The position numbers and the translations under genes are program-made. Below, in pieces: positions 14,355-29,960 of a stretch of DNA of 64,000 nt (its first letter is position 1; each line of letters opens with the position of its first letter). The DNA is from Torymus aiolomorphi (Eukaryota; Arthropoda; Insecta; Hymenoptera; Torymidae): NCBI GenBank assembly GCA_036365515.1, contig CM070874.1, positions 209,182,297 to 209,246,296 of the forward strand, given 5' to 3'. Below the pieces are notes generated by a model. It saw only the letters and a program-made list of their open reading frames with translations, was not told the DNA's origin and did no database searches.

Positions 14355-14501
14355 TTAACCTTTAGAGTACCGGAAAGCCAGTATACTGGCTCAACCCATA
14401 TTCGACACTTTACCCATGATGAATCCATGATATGAGATACATTTTTCATGAGTTTTCTATGGGGAATAGGGCAGCTCAAATCCCTGTCCTCTAAAGGTTA
14501 A
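14355..14501. mobile_element. TTAA-flanked MITE in satellite B, copy 1
   Basis: A 147-bp segment begins TTAACCTTTAGAG and ends CTCTAAAGGTTAA, with inverted termini and a TTAA at each end. Neighbouring subunits without it read CTTATTAAGTAC across the same place, so TTAA is a target duplication (piggyBac-like). This copy has GTACCGG and CCCTGTCC where most others have GGACCGG and CCCGGTCC. It has no coding capacity. Confidence 0.85.
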
Positions 14502-16612
14502 GTACAAAAACTACAGATAATCATGGTTTCTCTCTTTTTTGCACGATTCCACGAACTTTTCACTATATTTTAGGAAAATATTGGTAAAAACAGTCATTTC
14601 TATCATAAAACTACGGTATTTAGAGAAAAACAACGAACTAAATCAAAATTTCCCGCGTTTGAATAACAAAAGTACTGAAAATAATTTCTTTCCCTGTTTT
14701 CTGCAGGATTCCACGCACATGTCACCCTATACTAGATGAATATTGGAAAAAAGTGGCGGAGTTAGTATAAAACTTAATTTCCAGATCATTAAGAGCAAAA
14801 AGTACTTTAAATCAAGCATTTCCACGTTTTTCTACAGGATTCCACTCACGTTTCACCATATACTAGGTAAATATCGGTAAAAACAGGCATATTTAGTATA
14901 AAACTACATTATTTTGAGGAAAACGATGATAAGAATGCATATTTCCACTTTATTAAGTACAAAAAGTACAGATAATCGTGGTTTATCTATTTCTGCAGTA
15001 TTCCACGCACTTTTCGCCATAATTTAGGAAAATATTGGTAAAAACTGTCATATTTAGTATAAAACTTAATTTCCAGCCCATTAAGAGCAAAAAGTACTTT
15101 AACTCATGTTTTCCCAAGTTTTTTACGGGATTCCACTCACATTTCACAATATACTAGGTATATATTGGTAAAAACAGGCATATTTAGTATAAAACTACTT
15201 TATTTTGAGGAAAACAATGATAAGAATGCATTTTTCCATCTTACTAAGTACAAAAAGTACAGATAATCATGGTTTCTCTTTATTTTGCAGGTTTCCACGT
15301 ACTTTTCACTATATTTTAGGAAAATATTGGTAAAAACAGTCATTTCTATCATAAACCTACGTTATTTAGAGAAAAACAACGAACCAAATCAATATTTCCT
15401 GCGTTTGAATACCAGAAGTACCGAAAATAATTTTTTCCCTGTTTTCTGCAGGATTCCACGCACATTTAACCCTATCCTAGGTAAATATTGGAAAAAACTG
15501 GCATATTTAGTATAAAACTTAATTTCCAGATCATTAAGAGCAAAAAGTACTTTAAATCATGGTTTTCCACGTTTTTGTACAGGATTCCACTCACATTTCA
15601 CCATATACTAGGTAAATATCGGTAAATCAGGCATATTTAGTATAAAACTACATTATTTTGAGGAAAACGATGATAAGAATGCATATTTCGACTTTATTAA
15701 TTACAAAAAGTGCAGATAATCATGGTTTATCTTATTTGCAGTATTCCACGCACTTTTCGCCATATTTTAGGAAAATATTGGTAAAAACTGGCATATTTAG
15801 TATAAGACTTAATTTCCAGCCCATTAAGAGCAAAAAGTACTTTACATCATGGTTTGCCACGTTTTATTACAGGATTCCACTCATATTTCACCATATACTA
15901 GGTACATATTAGTAAAAACAGGTATATCTAGTATAAAACTACATTATTTTGAGGAAAACAATGATAAGAATGCATATTTCCATCTTATTCAGTACAAAAA
16001 GTAGAGATAATCATGGTTTCTCCTTTTTTTGCACGATTCCATGCTCTTTTCACCATATTTTAGGAAAATATTGGTAAAAAATGGCATATTTAGTTTAAAC
16101 CTTAATTTCCAGCTCATTAAAAGCAAAAAGTCCTTTAAATCATGGTTTTCCACGTTTTTTTACAGGATTCCACTCACATTTTACTATATACTAGGTAAAT
16201 ATTGGTAAAAACAGGCATATTTAGTATAAAACTTATTTTCCAGGTCATTAAGAGCAAAAAATACATTAAATAAAGGTTTTCACCCTATTGTGCAGGATTC
16301 TGCGCACTCAGCAGTATATACTAGGAAAATATAGGTAATAACAGGCATTTTCCACCATATATTAGAAAAATATTGGTAAAAACAAACATTTCTATTATAA
16401 ACCTACTTTATTTTGATAAAAACAATGAACCAAATCGAAATTTCCTTCGTTTCAATACCAAAAAATACGAAAATAAATTTTTTACCAGATTTTTCTGGAT
16501 TCCACGCACATTTCACCATATACAACGTAAATATTGATAAAAACAGGTATATTTAGTATAAAACTACATTATTTTGAGGAAAACAATGATAAGAACGCAT
16601 ATTTCCACCTTC

Positions 16613-16759
16613 TTAACCTTTAGAGGACCGGAAAGCCAGTATACTGGGTCAACCCATATTCGACACTTTACCCATGATGAATCCATGATATGAGATACAT
16701 TTTTCATGAGTTTTCTATGGGGAATAGGGCAGCTCAAATCCCGGTCCTCTAAAGGTTAA
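16613..16759. mobile_element. TTAA-flanked MITE in satellite B, copy 2
   Basis: Same 147-bp element with termini TTAACCTTTAGAGGACCGG and its inverse, at the same position in the subunit as copy 1. It carries the variant ACTGGGTCAACC, shared with copy 6. Confidence 0.85.
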
Positions 16760-18939
16760 GTACAAAAACTACAGATAATCATGGTTTCTCTCTTTTTTGC
16801 ACGATTCCACGAACTTTTCACTATATTTTAGGAAAATATTAGTAAAAACAGTCATTTCTATCATAAAACTACGTTATTTAGAGAAAAACAACGAACCAAA
16901 TCAAAATTTCCTGCGTTTGAATACCAAAAGTACTGAAATTATTTCTTTTCCCTGTTTTCTGCAGGATTCCACGCACATTTCACCCTATACTAGGTAAATG
17001 TTGGAAAAAACTGGCATATTTAGTATAAAACTTATATTCCAGCACCTTAAGAGCAGAACATACTTTAATCTTGGTTTTTCCTGTTTTTTTAGGGTTCCAC
17101 GGACTCTTGGCTATATACTAGGAAAATATAGGTAATAACAGGCATTTTTCACCATTTATTAGAAAAATATTGGTAAAAACAAGCATTTCTATCATAAACC
17201 TACTTTAAATTGATAAAAACTATGAACCAAATCGAAATTTCCTTCGTTTGAATACCAAAAATTACAAAATCAATTTATTGCCAGTTTTATCAGGATTCCA
17301 CGCACATTTCAACAGATACAAGTTAAATATTGTTGAAAACAGGCATATTTAGTATAAAACTACATTATTTTGGGGAAAACAATGATAATAATGCATATTT
17401 CCGTCTTATTAAGAACAAAAATCTAGATAATCATGGTTTTTCCTTTTTGGCAGGATTCCACGCACTGTTCGCCATATTTTAGGAAAATATTGGTAAATAC
17501 AATCATTTCTATCATAAACCTACGTTATTTAGGGAGAAATAACGAACGAATTCAAAATTTCCTGTGTTTGAATACCAAGAGTACTGAAAATAACTTTTTG
17601 CCCTGTTTTCTGCAGGATTCCACGCACATTTCACCATATATTACGTATATATTGGAAAAAACTGACATATTTAGTATAAAACATAATTTCCGGCTCATTA
17701 AGAGCAAAAAGTACTTTAAATCATGGTTTTCCACGTTTTTTTACAGGATTCCACTCACATATCACCATATACTAGGTAAATATCGGTCAAAACAGGCATA
17801 TTTAGTAAAAAACTACATTATTTTGAGGAAAACGATGGTAAGAATGCATATCTCCACTTTATTAAGTACAAATAGTACAGATAACCGTGGTTTATCTTTT
17901 ATTGCAGTATTCCACGCACTTTTCGCCATAATTTAGGAAAATATTGGTAAAAACTGTCATATTTAGTATAAGACTTAATTTCCAGCCCATTAAGAGCAAA
18001 AAGGACTTTAACTCATGTTTTCCCACGTTTTTTTATAGGATTCCACTCACATTTCACCATATACTAGATAAATATTGGTAAAAACAGGCATATTTAGTAT
18101 AAAACTACATTATTTTCAGGAAAACAATGATAAGAATGCAGTTTTCCAACTTACTAAGTACAAAAAGTACAGATAATCATGGTTTCTCTTTATTTTGCAG
18201 GTTTCCACGTACTTTTCACTATATTTTAGGAAAATATTGGTAAAAACAGTCATTTCTATCATAAACCTACGTTATTTAGAGAAAAACAACGAACCAAATC
18301 AATATTTCCTGCGTTTGAATACCAGAAGTACCGAAAATAATTTTTTTCCCTGTTTTCTGCAGGATTCCACGCACATTTAACCTTATACTAGGTAAATATT
18401 GGAAAAAACTGGCATATTTAGTATAAAACTTAATTTCCAGATCATTAAGAGCAAAAAGTACTTTAAATCATGGTTTTCCACGTTTTTGTACAGGATTCCA
18501 CGCACATTTCACCATATATTAGGCATATATTGGAAAAAACTGGCATATTTTGTATAAAACCTAATTTTCAGCTCATTAAGAGCGAAAAGTACTTTAAATC
18601 ATGGTTTTTCCCGTTTTTGTACGGTTCCACGCACTCTTGACTATATACAAGGAAAATATAGGTTATAACAGGCATTTTTCACCATATATTAGAAAAATAT
18701 TGGTAAAAACAAGCATTTCTATCATAAACCTACTTTATATTGATATAAACAATGAACCAAATCGAAATTTCCTTCGTTTCAATACTAAAAAATACGAAAA
18801 TAAATTTTTTACCAGATTTTGCAGGATTCGACGCACATTTCACCATATACAACGTAAATATTGATAAAAACAGGTATATTTAGTATAAAACTACATTATT
18901 TTGAGGAAAACAATGATAAGAATGAATATTTCCACCTTC

Positions 18940-19086
18940 TTAACCTTTAGAGGACCGGAAAGCCAGTATACTGGCTCAACCCATATTCGACACTTTACCC
19001 ATGATGAATCCATGATATGAGATACATTTTTCATGAGTTTTCTATGGGGAATAGGGCAGCTCAAATCCCGGTCCTCTAAAGGTTAA
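18940..19086. mobile_element. TTAA-flanked MITE in satellite B, copy 3
   Basis: Same 147-bp element at the homologous site. The flank reads AAGAATGAATATTTCC, a variant shared with copy 7 one 7.8-kb period away. Confidence 0.85.
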
Positions 19087-20484
19087 GTACAAAAACTACA
19101 GATAATCATGGTTTCTCTCTTTTTGCACGATTCCACGAACTTTTCACTATATTTTAGGAAAATATTGGTAAAAACAGTCATTTCTATCATAAAACTACGG
19201 TATTTAGAGAAAAACAACGAACCAAATCAAAATTTCCCGCGTTTGAATAACAAAAGTACTGAAAATATTTGCTTTCCCTGTTTTCTGCAGGATTCCACGC
19301 ACATGTCACCCTATACTAGATGAATATTGGAAAAAAGTGGCGGAGTTAGTATAAAACTTAATTTCCAGATCATTAAGAGCAAAAAGTACTTTAAATCATG
19401 GATTTCCACGTTTTTTTACAGGATTCCACTCACGTTTCACCATATACTAGGTAAATATCGGTAAAAACAGGCATATTTAGTATAAAACTACATTATTTTG
19501 AGGAAAACGATGATAAGAATGCATATTTTCACTTTATTAAGTACAAAAAGTACAGATAATCGTGGTTTATCTTTTTCTGCAGTATTCCACGCACTTTTCG
19601 CCATAATTTAGGAAAATATTGGTAAAAACTGTCATATTTAGTATAAAACTTAATTTCCAGCCCATTAAGAGCAAAAAGTACTTTAACTCATGTTTTCCCA
19701 AGTTTTTTTATGGGATTCCATTCACATTTCACAATATACTAGATAAATATTGGTAAAAAAAGGCATATTTAGTATAAAACTACTTTATTTTGAGGAAAAC
19801 AATGATAAGAATGCATTTTTCCATCTTACTAAGTACAAAAAGTACAGATAATCATGGTTTCTCTTTATTTTACATGATTCCACGAACTTTTCACTATATT
19901 TTAGAAAAATATTGGTAAAAACAGTCATTTCTATCATAAACCTACGTTATTTAGAGAGAAACAACGAACCAATTCAAAATTTCCTGCGTTTGAATACCAA
20001 GAGTACTGAAAATAATTTTTTTCCCTGTTTTCTGCAGGATTCCACGCACATTTCACCATATATTAGGCATATATTGGAAAAAACTGGCATATTTAGTATA
20101 AAACTTAATTTTCAGCTCATTAAGAGCGAAAAGTACTTTAAATCATGGTTTTTCCCGTTTTTTGTACGGTTCCACGCACTCTTGACTATATACAAGGAAA
20201 ATATAGGTTATAACAGGCATTTTTCACCATATATTAGAAAAATATTGGTAAAAACAAGCATTTCTATCATAAACCTACTTTATATTGATATAAACAATGA
20301 ACCAAATCGAAATTTCCTTAGTTTCAATACTAAAAAATACGAAAATAAATTTTTTACCAGATTTTGCAGGATTCGACGCACATTTCACCATATACAACGT
20401 AAATATTGATAAAAACAGGTATATTTAGTATAAAACTACATTATTTTGAGGAAAACAATGATAAGAATGCATATTTCCACCTTC

Positions 20485-20631
20485 TTAACCTTTAGAGGAC
20501 CGGAAAGCCAGTATACTGGCTCAACCCATATTCGACACTTTACCCATGATGAATCCATGATATGAGATACATTTTTCATGAGTTTTCTATGGGGAATAGG
20601 GCAGCTCAAATCCCGGTCCTCTAAAGGTTAA
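20485..20631. mobile_element. TTAA-flanked MITE in satellite B, copy 4
   Basis: Same 147-bp element at the homologous site, 1545 bp after copy 3. Confidence 0.85.
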
Positions 20632-22160
20632 GTACAAAAACTACAGATAATCATGGTTTCTCTCTTTTTTGCACGATTCCACGAACTTTTCACTATATTT
20701 TAGGAAAATATTGGTAAAAACAGTCATTTCTATCATAAAACTACGGTATTTAGAGAAAAACAACGAACCAAATCAAAATTTCCCGCGTTTGAATAACAAA
20801 AGTACTGAAAATAATTTCTTTCCCTGTTTTCTGCAGGATTCCACGCACATGTCACCCTATACTAGATGAATATTGGAAAAAAGTGGCGGAGTTAGTATAA
20901 AACTTAATTTCCAGATCATTAAGAGCAAAAAGTACTTTAAATCATGGATTTCCACGTTTTTTTACAGGATTCCACTCACGTTTCACCATATACTAGGTAA
21001 ATATCGGTAAAAACAGGCATATTTAGTATAAAACTACATTATTTTGAGGAAAACGATGATAAGAATGCATATTTCCACTTTATTAAGTACAAAAAGTACA
21101 GATAATCGTGGTTTATCTTTTTCTGCAGTATTCCACGCACTTTTCGCCATAATTTAGGAAAATTTGGTAAAAACTGTCATATTTAGTATAAAACTTAATT
21201 TCCAGCCCATTAAGAGCAAAAAGTACTTTAACTCATGTTTTCCCAAGTTTTTTTACGGGATTCCACTCACATTTCACAATATACTAGGTATATGTTGGTA
21301 AAAACAGGCATATTTAGTATAAAACTACTTTATTTTGAGGAAAACAATGATAAGAATGCATTTTTCCATCTTACTAAGTACAAAAAGTACAGATAATCAT
21401 GGTTTCTCTTTATTTTGCAGGTTTCCACGTACTTTTCACTATATTTTAGGAAAATATTGGTAAAAACAGTCATTTCTATCATAAACCTACGTTATTTAGA
21501 GAAAAACGACGAACCAAATCAATATTTCCTGCGTTTGAATACCAGAAGTACCGAAAATAATTTTTTTCCCTGTTTTCTGCAGGATTCCACGCACATTTAA
21601 CCCTATACTAGGTAAATATTGGAAAAAACTGGCATATTTAGTATAAAACTTAATTTCCAGATCATTAAGAGCAAAAAGTACTTTAAATCATGGTTTTCCA
21701 CGTTTTTGTACAGGATTCCACGCACATTTCACCATATATTAGGCATATATTGGAAAAAACTGGCATATTTTGTATAAAACTTAATTTTCAGCTCATTAAG
21801 AGCGAAAAGTACTTTAAATCATGGTTTTTCCCGTTTTTTGTACGGTTCCACGCACTCTTGACTATATACAAGGAAAATATAGGTTATAACAGGCATTTTT
21901 CACCATATATTAGAAAAATATTGGTAAAAACAAGCATTTCTATCATAAACCTACTTTATATTGATATAAACAATGAACCAAATCGAAATTTCCTTCGTTT
22001 CAATACTAAAAAATACGAAAATAAATTTTTTACCAGATTTTGCAGGATTCGACGCACATTTCACCATATACAACGTAAATATTGATAAAAACAGGTATAT
22101 TTAGTATAAAACTACATTATTTTGAGGAAAACAATGATAAGAATGCATATTTCCACCTTC

Positions 22161-22307
22161 TTAACCTTTAGAGGACCGGAAAGCCAGTATACTGGCTCAA
22201 CCCATATTCGACACTTTACCCATGATGAATCCATGATATGAGATACATTTTTCATGAGTTTTCTATGGGGAATAGGGCAGCTCAAATCCCGGTCCTCTAA
22301 AGGTTAA
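22161..22307. mobile_element. TTAA-flanked MITE in satellite B, copy 5
   Basis: Same 147-bp element at the homologous site. It marks the start of the second 7.8-kb block. Confidence 0.85.
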
Positions 22308-24419
22308 GTACAAAAACTACAGATAATCATGGTTTCTCTCTTTTTTGCACGATTCCACGAACTTTTCACTATATTTTAGGAAAATATTGGTAAAAACAGT
22401 CATTTCTATCATAAAACTACGGTATTTAGAGAAAAACAACGAACCAAATCAAAATTTCCCGCGTTTGAATAACAAAAGTACTGCAAATATTTGCTTTCCC
22501 TGTTTTCTGCAGGATTCCACGCACATGTCACCCTATACTAGATGAATATTGGAAAAAAGTGGCGGAGTTAGTATAAAACTTAATTTCCAGATCATTAAGA
22601 GCAAAAAGTACTTTAAATCAAGCATTTCCACGTTTTTCTACAGGATTCCACTCACGTTTCACCATATACTAGGTAAATATCGGTAAAAACAGGCATATTT
22701 AGTATAAAACTACATTATTTTGAGGAAAACGATGATAAGAATGCATATTTCCACTTTATTAAGTACAAAAAGTACAGATAATCGTGGTTTATCTATTTCT
22801 GCAGTATTCCACGCACTTTTCGCCATAATTTAGGAAAATATTGGTAAAAACTGTCATATTTAGTATAAAACTTAATTTCCAGCCCATTAAGAGCAAAAAG
22901 TACTTTAACTCATGTTTTCCCAAGTTTTTTACGGGATTCCACTCACATTTCACAATATACTAGGTATATATTGGTAAAAACAGGCATATTTAGTATAAAA
23001 CTACTTTATTTTGAGGAAAACAATGATAAGAATGCATTTTTCCATCTTACTAAGTACAAAAAGTACAGATAATCATGGTTTCTCTTTATTTTGCAGGTTT
23101 CCACGTACTTTTCACTATATTTTAGGAAAATATTGGTAAAAACAGTCATTTCTATCATAAACCTACGTTATTTAGAGAAAAACAACGAACCAAATCAATA
23201 TTTCCTGCGTTTGAATACCAGAAGTACCGAAAATAATTTTTTTCCCTGTTTTCTGCAGGATTCCACGCACATTTAACCCTATCCTAGGTAAATATTGGAA
23301 AAAACTGGCATATTTAGTATAAAACTTAATTTCCAGATCATTAAGAGCAAAAAGTACTTTAAATCATGGTTTTCCACGTTTTTGTACAGGATTCCACTCA
23401 CATTTCACCATATACTAGGTAAATATCGGTAAATCAGGCATATTTAGTATAAAACTACATTATTTTGAGGAAAACGATGATAAGAATGCATATTTCGACT
23501 TTATTAATTACAAAAAGTGCAGATAATCATGGTTTATCTTATTTGCAGTATTCCACGCACTTTTCGCCATATTTTAGGAAAATATTGGTAAAAACTGGCA
23601 TATTTAGTATAAGACTTAATTTCCAGCCCATTAAGAGCAAAAAGTACTTTACATCATGGTTTGCCACGTTTTATTACAGGATTCCACTCATATTTCACCA
23701 TATACTAGGTACATATTAGTAAAAACAGGTATATCTAGTATAAAACTACATTATTTTGAGGAAAACAATGATAAGAATGCATATTTCCATCTTATTCAGT
23801 ACAAAAAGTAGAGATAATCATGGTTTCTCCTTTTTTTGCACGATTCCATGCTCTTTTCACCATATTTTAGGAAAATATTGGTAAAAAATGGCATATTTAG
23901 TTTAAACCTTAATTTCCAGCTCATTAAAAGCAAAAAGTCCTTTAAATCATGGTTTTCCACGTTTTTTTACAGGATTCCACTCACATTTTACTATATACTA
24001 GGTAAATATTGGTAAAAACAGGCATATTTAGTATAAAACTTATTTTCCAGGTCATTAAGAGCAAAAAATACATTAAATAAAGGTTTTCACCCTATTGTGC
24101 AGGATTCTGCGCACTCAGCAGTATATACTAGGAAAATATAGGTAATAACAGGCATTTTCCACCATATATTAGAAAAATATTGGTAAAAACAAACATTTCT
24201 ATTATAAACCTACTTTATTTTGATAAAAACAATGAACCAAATCGAAATTTCCTTCGTTTCAATACCAAAAAATACGAAAATAAATTTTTTACCAGATTTT
24301 TCTGGATTCCACGCACATTTCACCATATACAACGTAAATATTGATAAAAACAGGTATATTTAGTATAAAACTACATTATTTTGAGGAAAACAATGATAAG
24401 AACGCATATTTCCACCTTC

Positions 24420-24566
24420 TTAACCTTTAGAGGACCGGAAAGCCAGTATACTGGGTCAACCCATATTCGACACTTTACCCATGATGAATCCATGATATGA
24501 GATACATTTTTCATGAGTTTTCTATGGGGAATAGGGCAGCTCAAATCCCGGTCCTCTAAAGGTTAA
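24420..24566. mobile_element. TTAA-flanked MITE in satellite B, copy 6
   Basis: Same 147-bp element, sharing the ACTGGGTCAACC variant with copy 2. Confidence 0.85.
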
Positions 24567-26744
24567 GTACAAAAACTACAGATAATCATGGTTTCTCTCT
24601 TTTTTGCACGATTCCACGAACTTTTCACTATATTTTAGGAAAATATTAGTAAAAACAGTCATTTCTATCATAAAACTACGTTATTTAGAGAAAAACAACG
24701 AACCAAATCAAAATTTCCTGCGTTTGAATACCAAAAGTACTGAAATTATTTCTTTTCCCTGTTTTCTGCAGGATTCCACGCACATTTCACCCTATACTAG
24801 GTAAATGTTGGAAAAAACTGGCATATTTAGTATAAAACTTATATTCCAGCACCTTAAGAGCAGAACATACTTTAATCTTGGTTTTTCCTGTTTTTTAGGG
24901 TTCCACGGACTCTTGGCTATATACTAGGAAAATATAGGTAATAACAGGCATTTTTCACCATTTATTAGAAAAATATTGGTAAAAACAAGCATTTCTATCA
25001 TAAACCTACTTTAAATTGATAAAAACTATGAACCAAATCGAAATTTCCTTCGTTTGAATACCAAAAATTACAAAATCAATTTATTGCCAGTTTTATCAGG
25101 ATTCCACGCACATTTCAACAGATACAAGTTAAATATTGTTGAAAACAGGCATATTTAGTATAAAACTACATTATTTTGGGGAAAACAATGATAATAATGC
25201 ATATTTCCGTCTTATTAAGAACAAAAATCTAGATAATCATGGTTTTTCCTTTTTGGCAGGATTCCACGCACTGTTCGCCATATTTTAGGAAAATATTGGT
25301 AAATACAATCATTTCTATCATAAACCTACGTTATTTAGGGAGAAATAACGAACGAATTCAAAATTTCCTGTGTTTGAATACCAAGAGTACTGAAAATAAC
25401 TTTTTGCCCTGTTTTCTGCAGGATTCCACGCACATTTCACCATATATTACGTATATATTGGAAAAAACTGACATATTTAGTATAAAACATAATTTCCGGC
25501 TCATTAAGAGCAAAAAGTACTTTAAATCATGGTTTTCCACGTTTTTTACAGGATTCCACTCACATATCACCATATACTAGGTAAATATCGGTCAAAACAG
25601 GCATATTTAGTAAAAAACTACATTATTTTGAGGAAAACGATGGTAAGAATGCATATCTCCACTTTATTAAGTACAAATAGTACAGATAACCGTGGTTTAT
25701 CTTTTATTGCAGTATTCCACGCACTTTTCGCCATAATTTAGGAAAATATTGGTAAAAACTGTCATATTTAGTATAAGACTTAATTTCCAGCCCATTAAGA
25801 GCAAAAAGGACTTTAACTCATGTTTTCCCACGTTTTTTTATAGGATTCCACTCACATTTCACCATATACTAGATAAATATTGGTAAAAACAGGCATATTT
25901 AGTATAAAACTACATTATTTTCAGGAAAACAATGATAAGAATGCAGTTTTCCAACTTACTAAGTACAAAAAGTACAGATAATCATGGTTTCTCTTTATTT
26001 TGCAGGTTTCCACGTACTTTTCACTATATTTTAGGAAAATATTGGTAAAAACAGTCATTTCTATCATAAACCTACGTTATTTAGAGAAAAACAACGAACC
26101 AAATCAATATTTCCTGCGTTTGAATACCAGAAGTACCGAAAATAATTTTTTTCCCTGTTTTCTGCAGGATTCCACGCACATTTAACCTTATACTAGGTAA
26201 ATATTGGAAAAAACTGGCATATTTAGTATAAAACTTAATTTCCAGATCATTAAGAGCAAAAAGTACTTTAAATCATGGTTTTCCACGTTTTTGTACAGGA
26301 TTCCACGCACATTTCACCATATATTAGGCATATATTGGAAAAAACTGGCATATTTTGTATAAAACCTAATTTTCAGCTCATTAAGAGCGAAAAGTACTTT
26401 AAATCATGGTTTTTCCCGTTTTTGTACGGTTCCACGCACTCTTGACTATATACAAGGAAAATATAGGTTATAACAGGCATTTTTCACCATATATTAGAAA
26501 AATATTGGTAAAAACAAGCATTTCTATCATAAACCTACTTTATATTGATATAAACAATGAACCAAATCGAAATTTCCTTCGTTTCAATACTAAAAAATAC
26601 GAAAATAAATTTTTTACCAGATTTTGCAGGATTCGACGCACATTTCACCATATACAACGTAAATATTGATAAAAACAGGTATATTTAGTATAAAACTACA
26701 TTATTTTGAGGAAAACAATGATAAGAATGAATATTTCCACCTTC

Positions 26745-26891
26745 TTAACCTTTAGAGGACCGGAAAGCCAGTATACTGGCTCAACCCATATTCGACACTT
26801 TACCCATGATGAATCCATGATATGAGATACATTTTTCATGAGTTTTCTATGGGGAATAGGGCAGCTCAAATCCCGGTCCTCTAAAGGTTAA
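26745..26891. mobile_element. TTAA-flanked MITE in satellite B, copy 7
   Basis: Same 147-bp element. The flanking variant matches copy 3. Confidence 0.85.
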
Positions 26892-28289
26892 GTACAAAAA
26901 CTACAGATAATCATGGTTTCTCTCTTTTTTGCACGATTCCACGAACTTTTCACTATATTTTAGGAAAATATTGGTAAAAACAGTCATTTCTATCATAAAA
27001 CTACGGTATTTAGAGAAAAACAACGAACCAAATCAAAATTTCCCGCGTTTGAATAACAAAAGTACTGAAAATATTTGCTTTCCCTGTTTTCTGCAGGATT
27101 CCACGCACATGTCACCCTATACTAGATGAATATTGGAAAAAAGTGGCGGAGTTAGTATAAAACTTAATTTCCAGATCATTAAGAGCAAAAAGTACTTTAA
27201 ATCATGGATTTCCACGTTTTTTTACAGGATTCCACTCACGTTTCACCATATACTAGGTAAATATCGGTAAAAACAGGCATATTTAGTATAAAACTACATT
27301 ATTTTGAGGAAAACGATGATAAGAATGCATATTTTCACTTTATTAAGTACAAAAAGTACAGATAATCGTGGTTTATCTTTTTCTGCAGTATTCCACGCAC
27401 TTTTCGCCATAATTTAGGAAAATATTGGTAAAAACTGTCATATTTAGTATAAAACTTAATTTCCAGCCCATTAAGAGCAAAAAGTACTTTAACTCATGTT
27501 TTCCCAAGTTTTTTATGGGATTCCATTCACATTTCACAATATACTAGATAAATATTGGTAAAAAAAGGCATATTTAGTATAAAACTACTTTATTTTGAGG
27601 AAAACAATGATAAGAATGCATTTTTCCATCTTACTAAGTACAAAAAGTACAGATAATCATGGTTTCTCTTTATTTTACATGATTCCACGAACTTTTCACT
27701 ATATTTTAGAAAAATATTGGTAAAAACAGTCATTTCTATCATAAACCTACGTTATTTAGAGAGAAACAACGAACCAATTCAAAATTTCCTGCGTTTGAAT
27801 ACCAAGAGTACTGAAAATAATTTTTTTCCCTGTTTTCTGCAGGATTCCACGCACATTTCACCATATATTAGGCATATATTGGAAAAAACTGGCATATTTA
27901 GTATAAAACTTAATTTTCAGCTCATTAAGAGCGAAAAGTACTTTAAATCATGGTTTTTCCCGTTTTTTGTACGGTTCCACGCACTCTTGACTATATACAA
28001 GGAAAATATAGGTTATAACAGGCATTTTTCACCATATATTAGAAAAATATTGGTAAAAACAAGCATTTCTATCATAAACCTACTTTATATTGATATAAAC
28101 AATGAACCAAATCGAAATTTCCTTAGTTTCAATACTAAAAAATACGAAAATAAATTTTTTACCAGATTTTGCAGGATTCGACGCACATTTCACCATATAC
28201 AACGTAAATATTGATAAAAACAGGTATATTTAGTATAAAACTACATTATTTTGAGGAAAACAATGATAAGAATGCATATTTCCACCTTC

Positions 28290-28436
28290 TTAACCTTTAG
28301 AGGACCGGAAAGCCAGTATACTGGCTCAACCCATATTCGACACTTTACCCATGATGAATCCATGATATGAGATACATTTTTCATGAGTTTTCTATGGGGA
28401 ATAGGGCAGCTCAAATCCCGGTCCTCTAAAGGTTAA
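28290..28436. mobile_element. TTAA-flanked MITE in satellite B, copy 8
   Basis: Same 147-bp element at the homologous site, 1545 bp after copy 7. Confidence 0.85.
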
Positions 28437-29960
28437 GTACAAAAACTACAGATAATCATGGTTTCTCTCTTTTGCACGATTCCACGAACTTCTCACTATA
28501 TTTTAGGAAAATATTGGTAAAAACAGTCATTTCTATCATAAAACTACGGTATTTAGAGAAAAACAACGAACCAAATCAAAATTTCCCGCGTTTGAATAAC
28601 AAAAGTACTGAAAATAATTTCTTTCCCTGTTTTCTGCAGGATTCCACGCACATGTCACCCTATACTAGATGAATATTGGAAAAAAGTGGCGGAGTTAGTA
28701 TAAAACTTAATTTCCAGATCATTAAGAGCAAAAAGTACTTTAAATCATGGATTTCCACGTTTTTTTACAGGATTCCACTCACGTTTCACCATATACTAGG
28801 TAAATATCGGTAAAAACAGGCATATTTAGTATAAAACTACATTATTTTGAGGAAAACGATGATAAGAATGCATATTTCCACTTTATTAAGTACAAAAAGT
28901 ACAGATAATCGTGGTTTATCTTTTTCTGCAGTATTCCACGCACTTTTCGCCATAATTTAGGAAAATTTGGTAAAAACTGTCATATTTAGTATAAAACTTA
29001 ATTTCCAGCCCATTAAGAGCAAAAAGTACTTTAACTCATGTTTTCCCAAGTTTTTTAGGGGATTCCACTCACATTTCACAATATACTAGGTATATGTTGG
29101 TAAAAACAGGCATATTTAGTATAAAACTACTTTATTTTGAGGAAAACAATGATAAGAATGCATTTTTCCATCTTACTAAGTACAAAAAGTACAGATAATC
29201 ATGGTTTCTCTTTATTTTGCAGGTTTCCACGTACTTTTCACTATATTTTAGGAAAATATTGGTAAAAACAGTCATTTCTATCATAAACCTACGTTATTTA
29301 GAGAAAAACGACGAACCAAATCAATATTTCCTGCGTTTGAATACCAGAAGTACCGAAAATAATTTTTTTCCCTGTTTTCTGCAGGATTCCACGCACATTT
29401 AACCCTATACTAGGTAAATATTGGAAAAAACTGGCATATTTAGTATAAAACTTAATTTCCAGATCATTAAGAGCAAAAAGTACTTTAAATCATGGTTTTC
29501 CACGTTTTTGTACAGGATTCCACGCACATTTCACCATATATTAGGCATATATTGGAAAAAACTGGCATATTTTGTATAAAACTTAATTTTCAGCTCATTA
29601 AGAGCGAAAAGTACTTTAAATCATGGTTTTTCCGTTTTTGTACGGTTCCACGCACTCTTGACTATATACAAGGAAAATATAGGTTATAACAGGCATTTTT
29701 CACCATATATTAGAAAAATATTGGTAAAAACAAGCATTTCTATCATAAACCTACTTTATATTGATATAAACAATGAACCAAATCGAAATTTCCTTCGTTT
29801 CAATACTAAAAAATACGAAAATAAATTTTTTACCAGATTTTGCAGGATTCGACGCACATTTCACCATATACAACGTAAATATTGATAAAAACAGGTATAT
29901 TTAGTATAAAACTACATTATTTTGAGGAAAACAATGATAAGAATGCATATTTCCACCTTC

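Larger units (their letters stand above)
14355..22160. repeat. Satellite B 7.8-kb higher-order unit, copy 1
   Basis: This block, measured from MITE copy to MITE copy, holds four sub-blocks of 2258, 2327, 1545 and 1676 bp (called A, B, C, D here). The next 7.8 kb repeats the same order and lengths. By eye the two copies are nearly identical; most differences seen are in T-run lengths. Duplication by unequal exchange is inferred. Confidence 0.88.
22161..29960. repeat. Satellite B 7.8-kb higher-order unit, copy 2
   Basis: Sub-blocks measure 2259, 2325, 1545 and 1671 bp, the same A-B-C-D order as copy 1 at an offset of about 7,806 bp. Distinctive variants, such as the GGAACGCATATT-type change next to the second MITE, recur at the equivalent place in both copies, which supports block duplication over independent divergence. 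Confidence 0.88.
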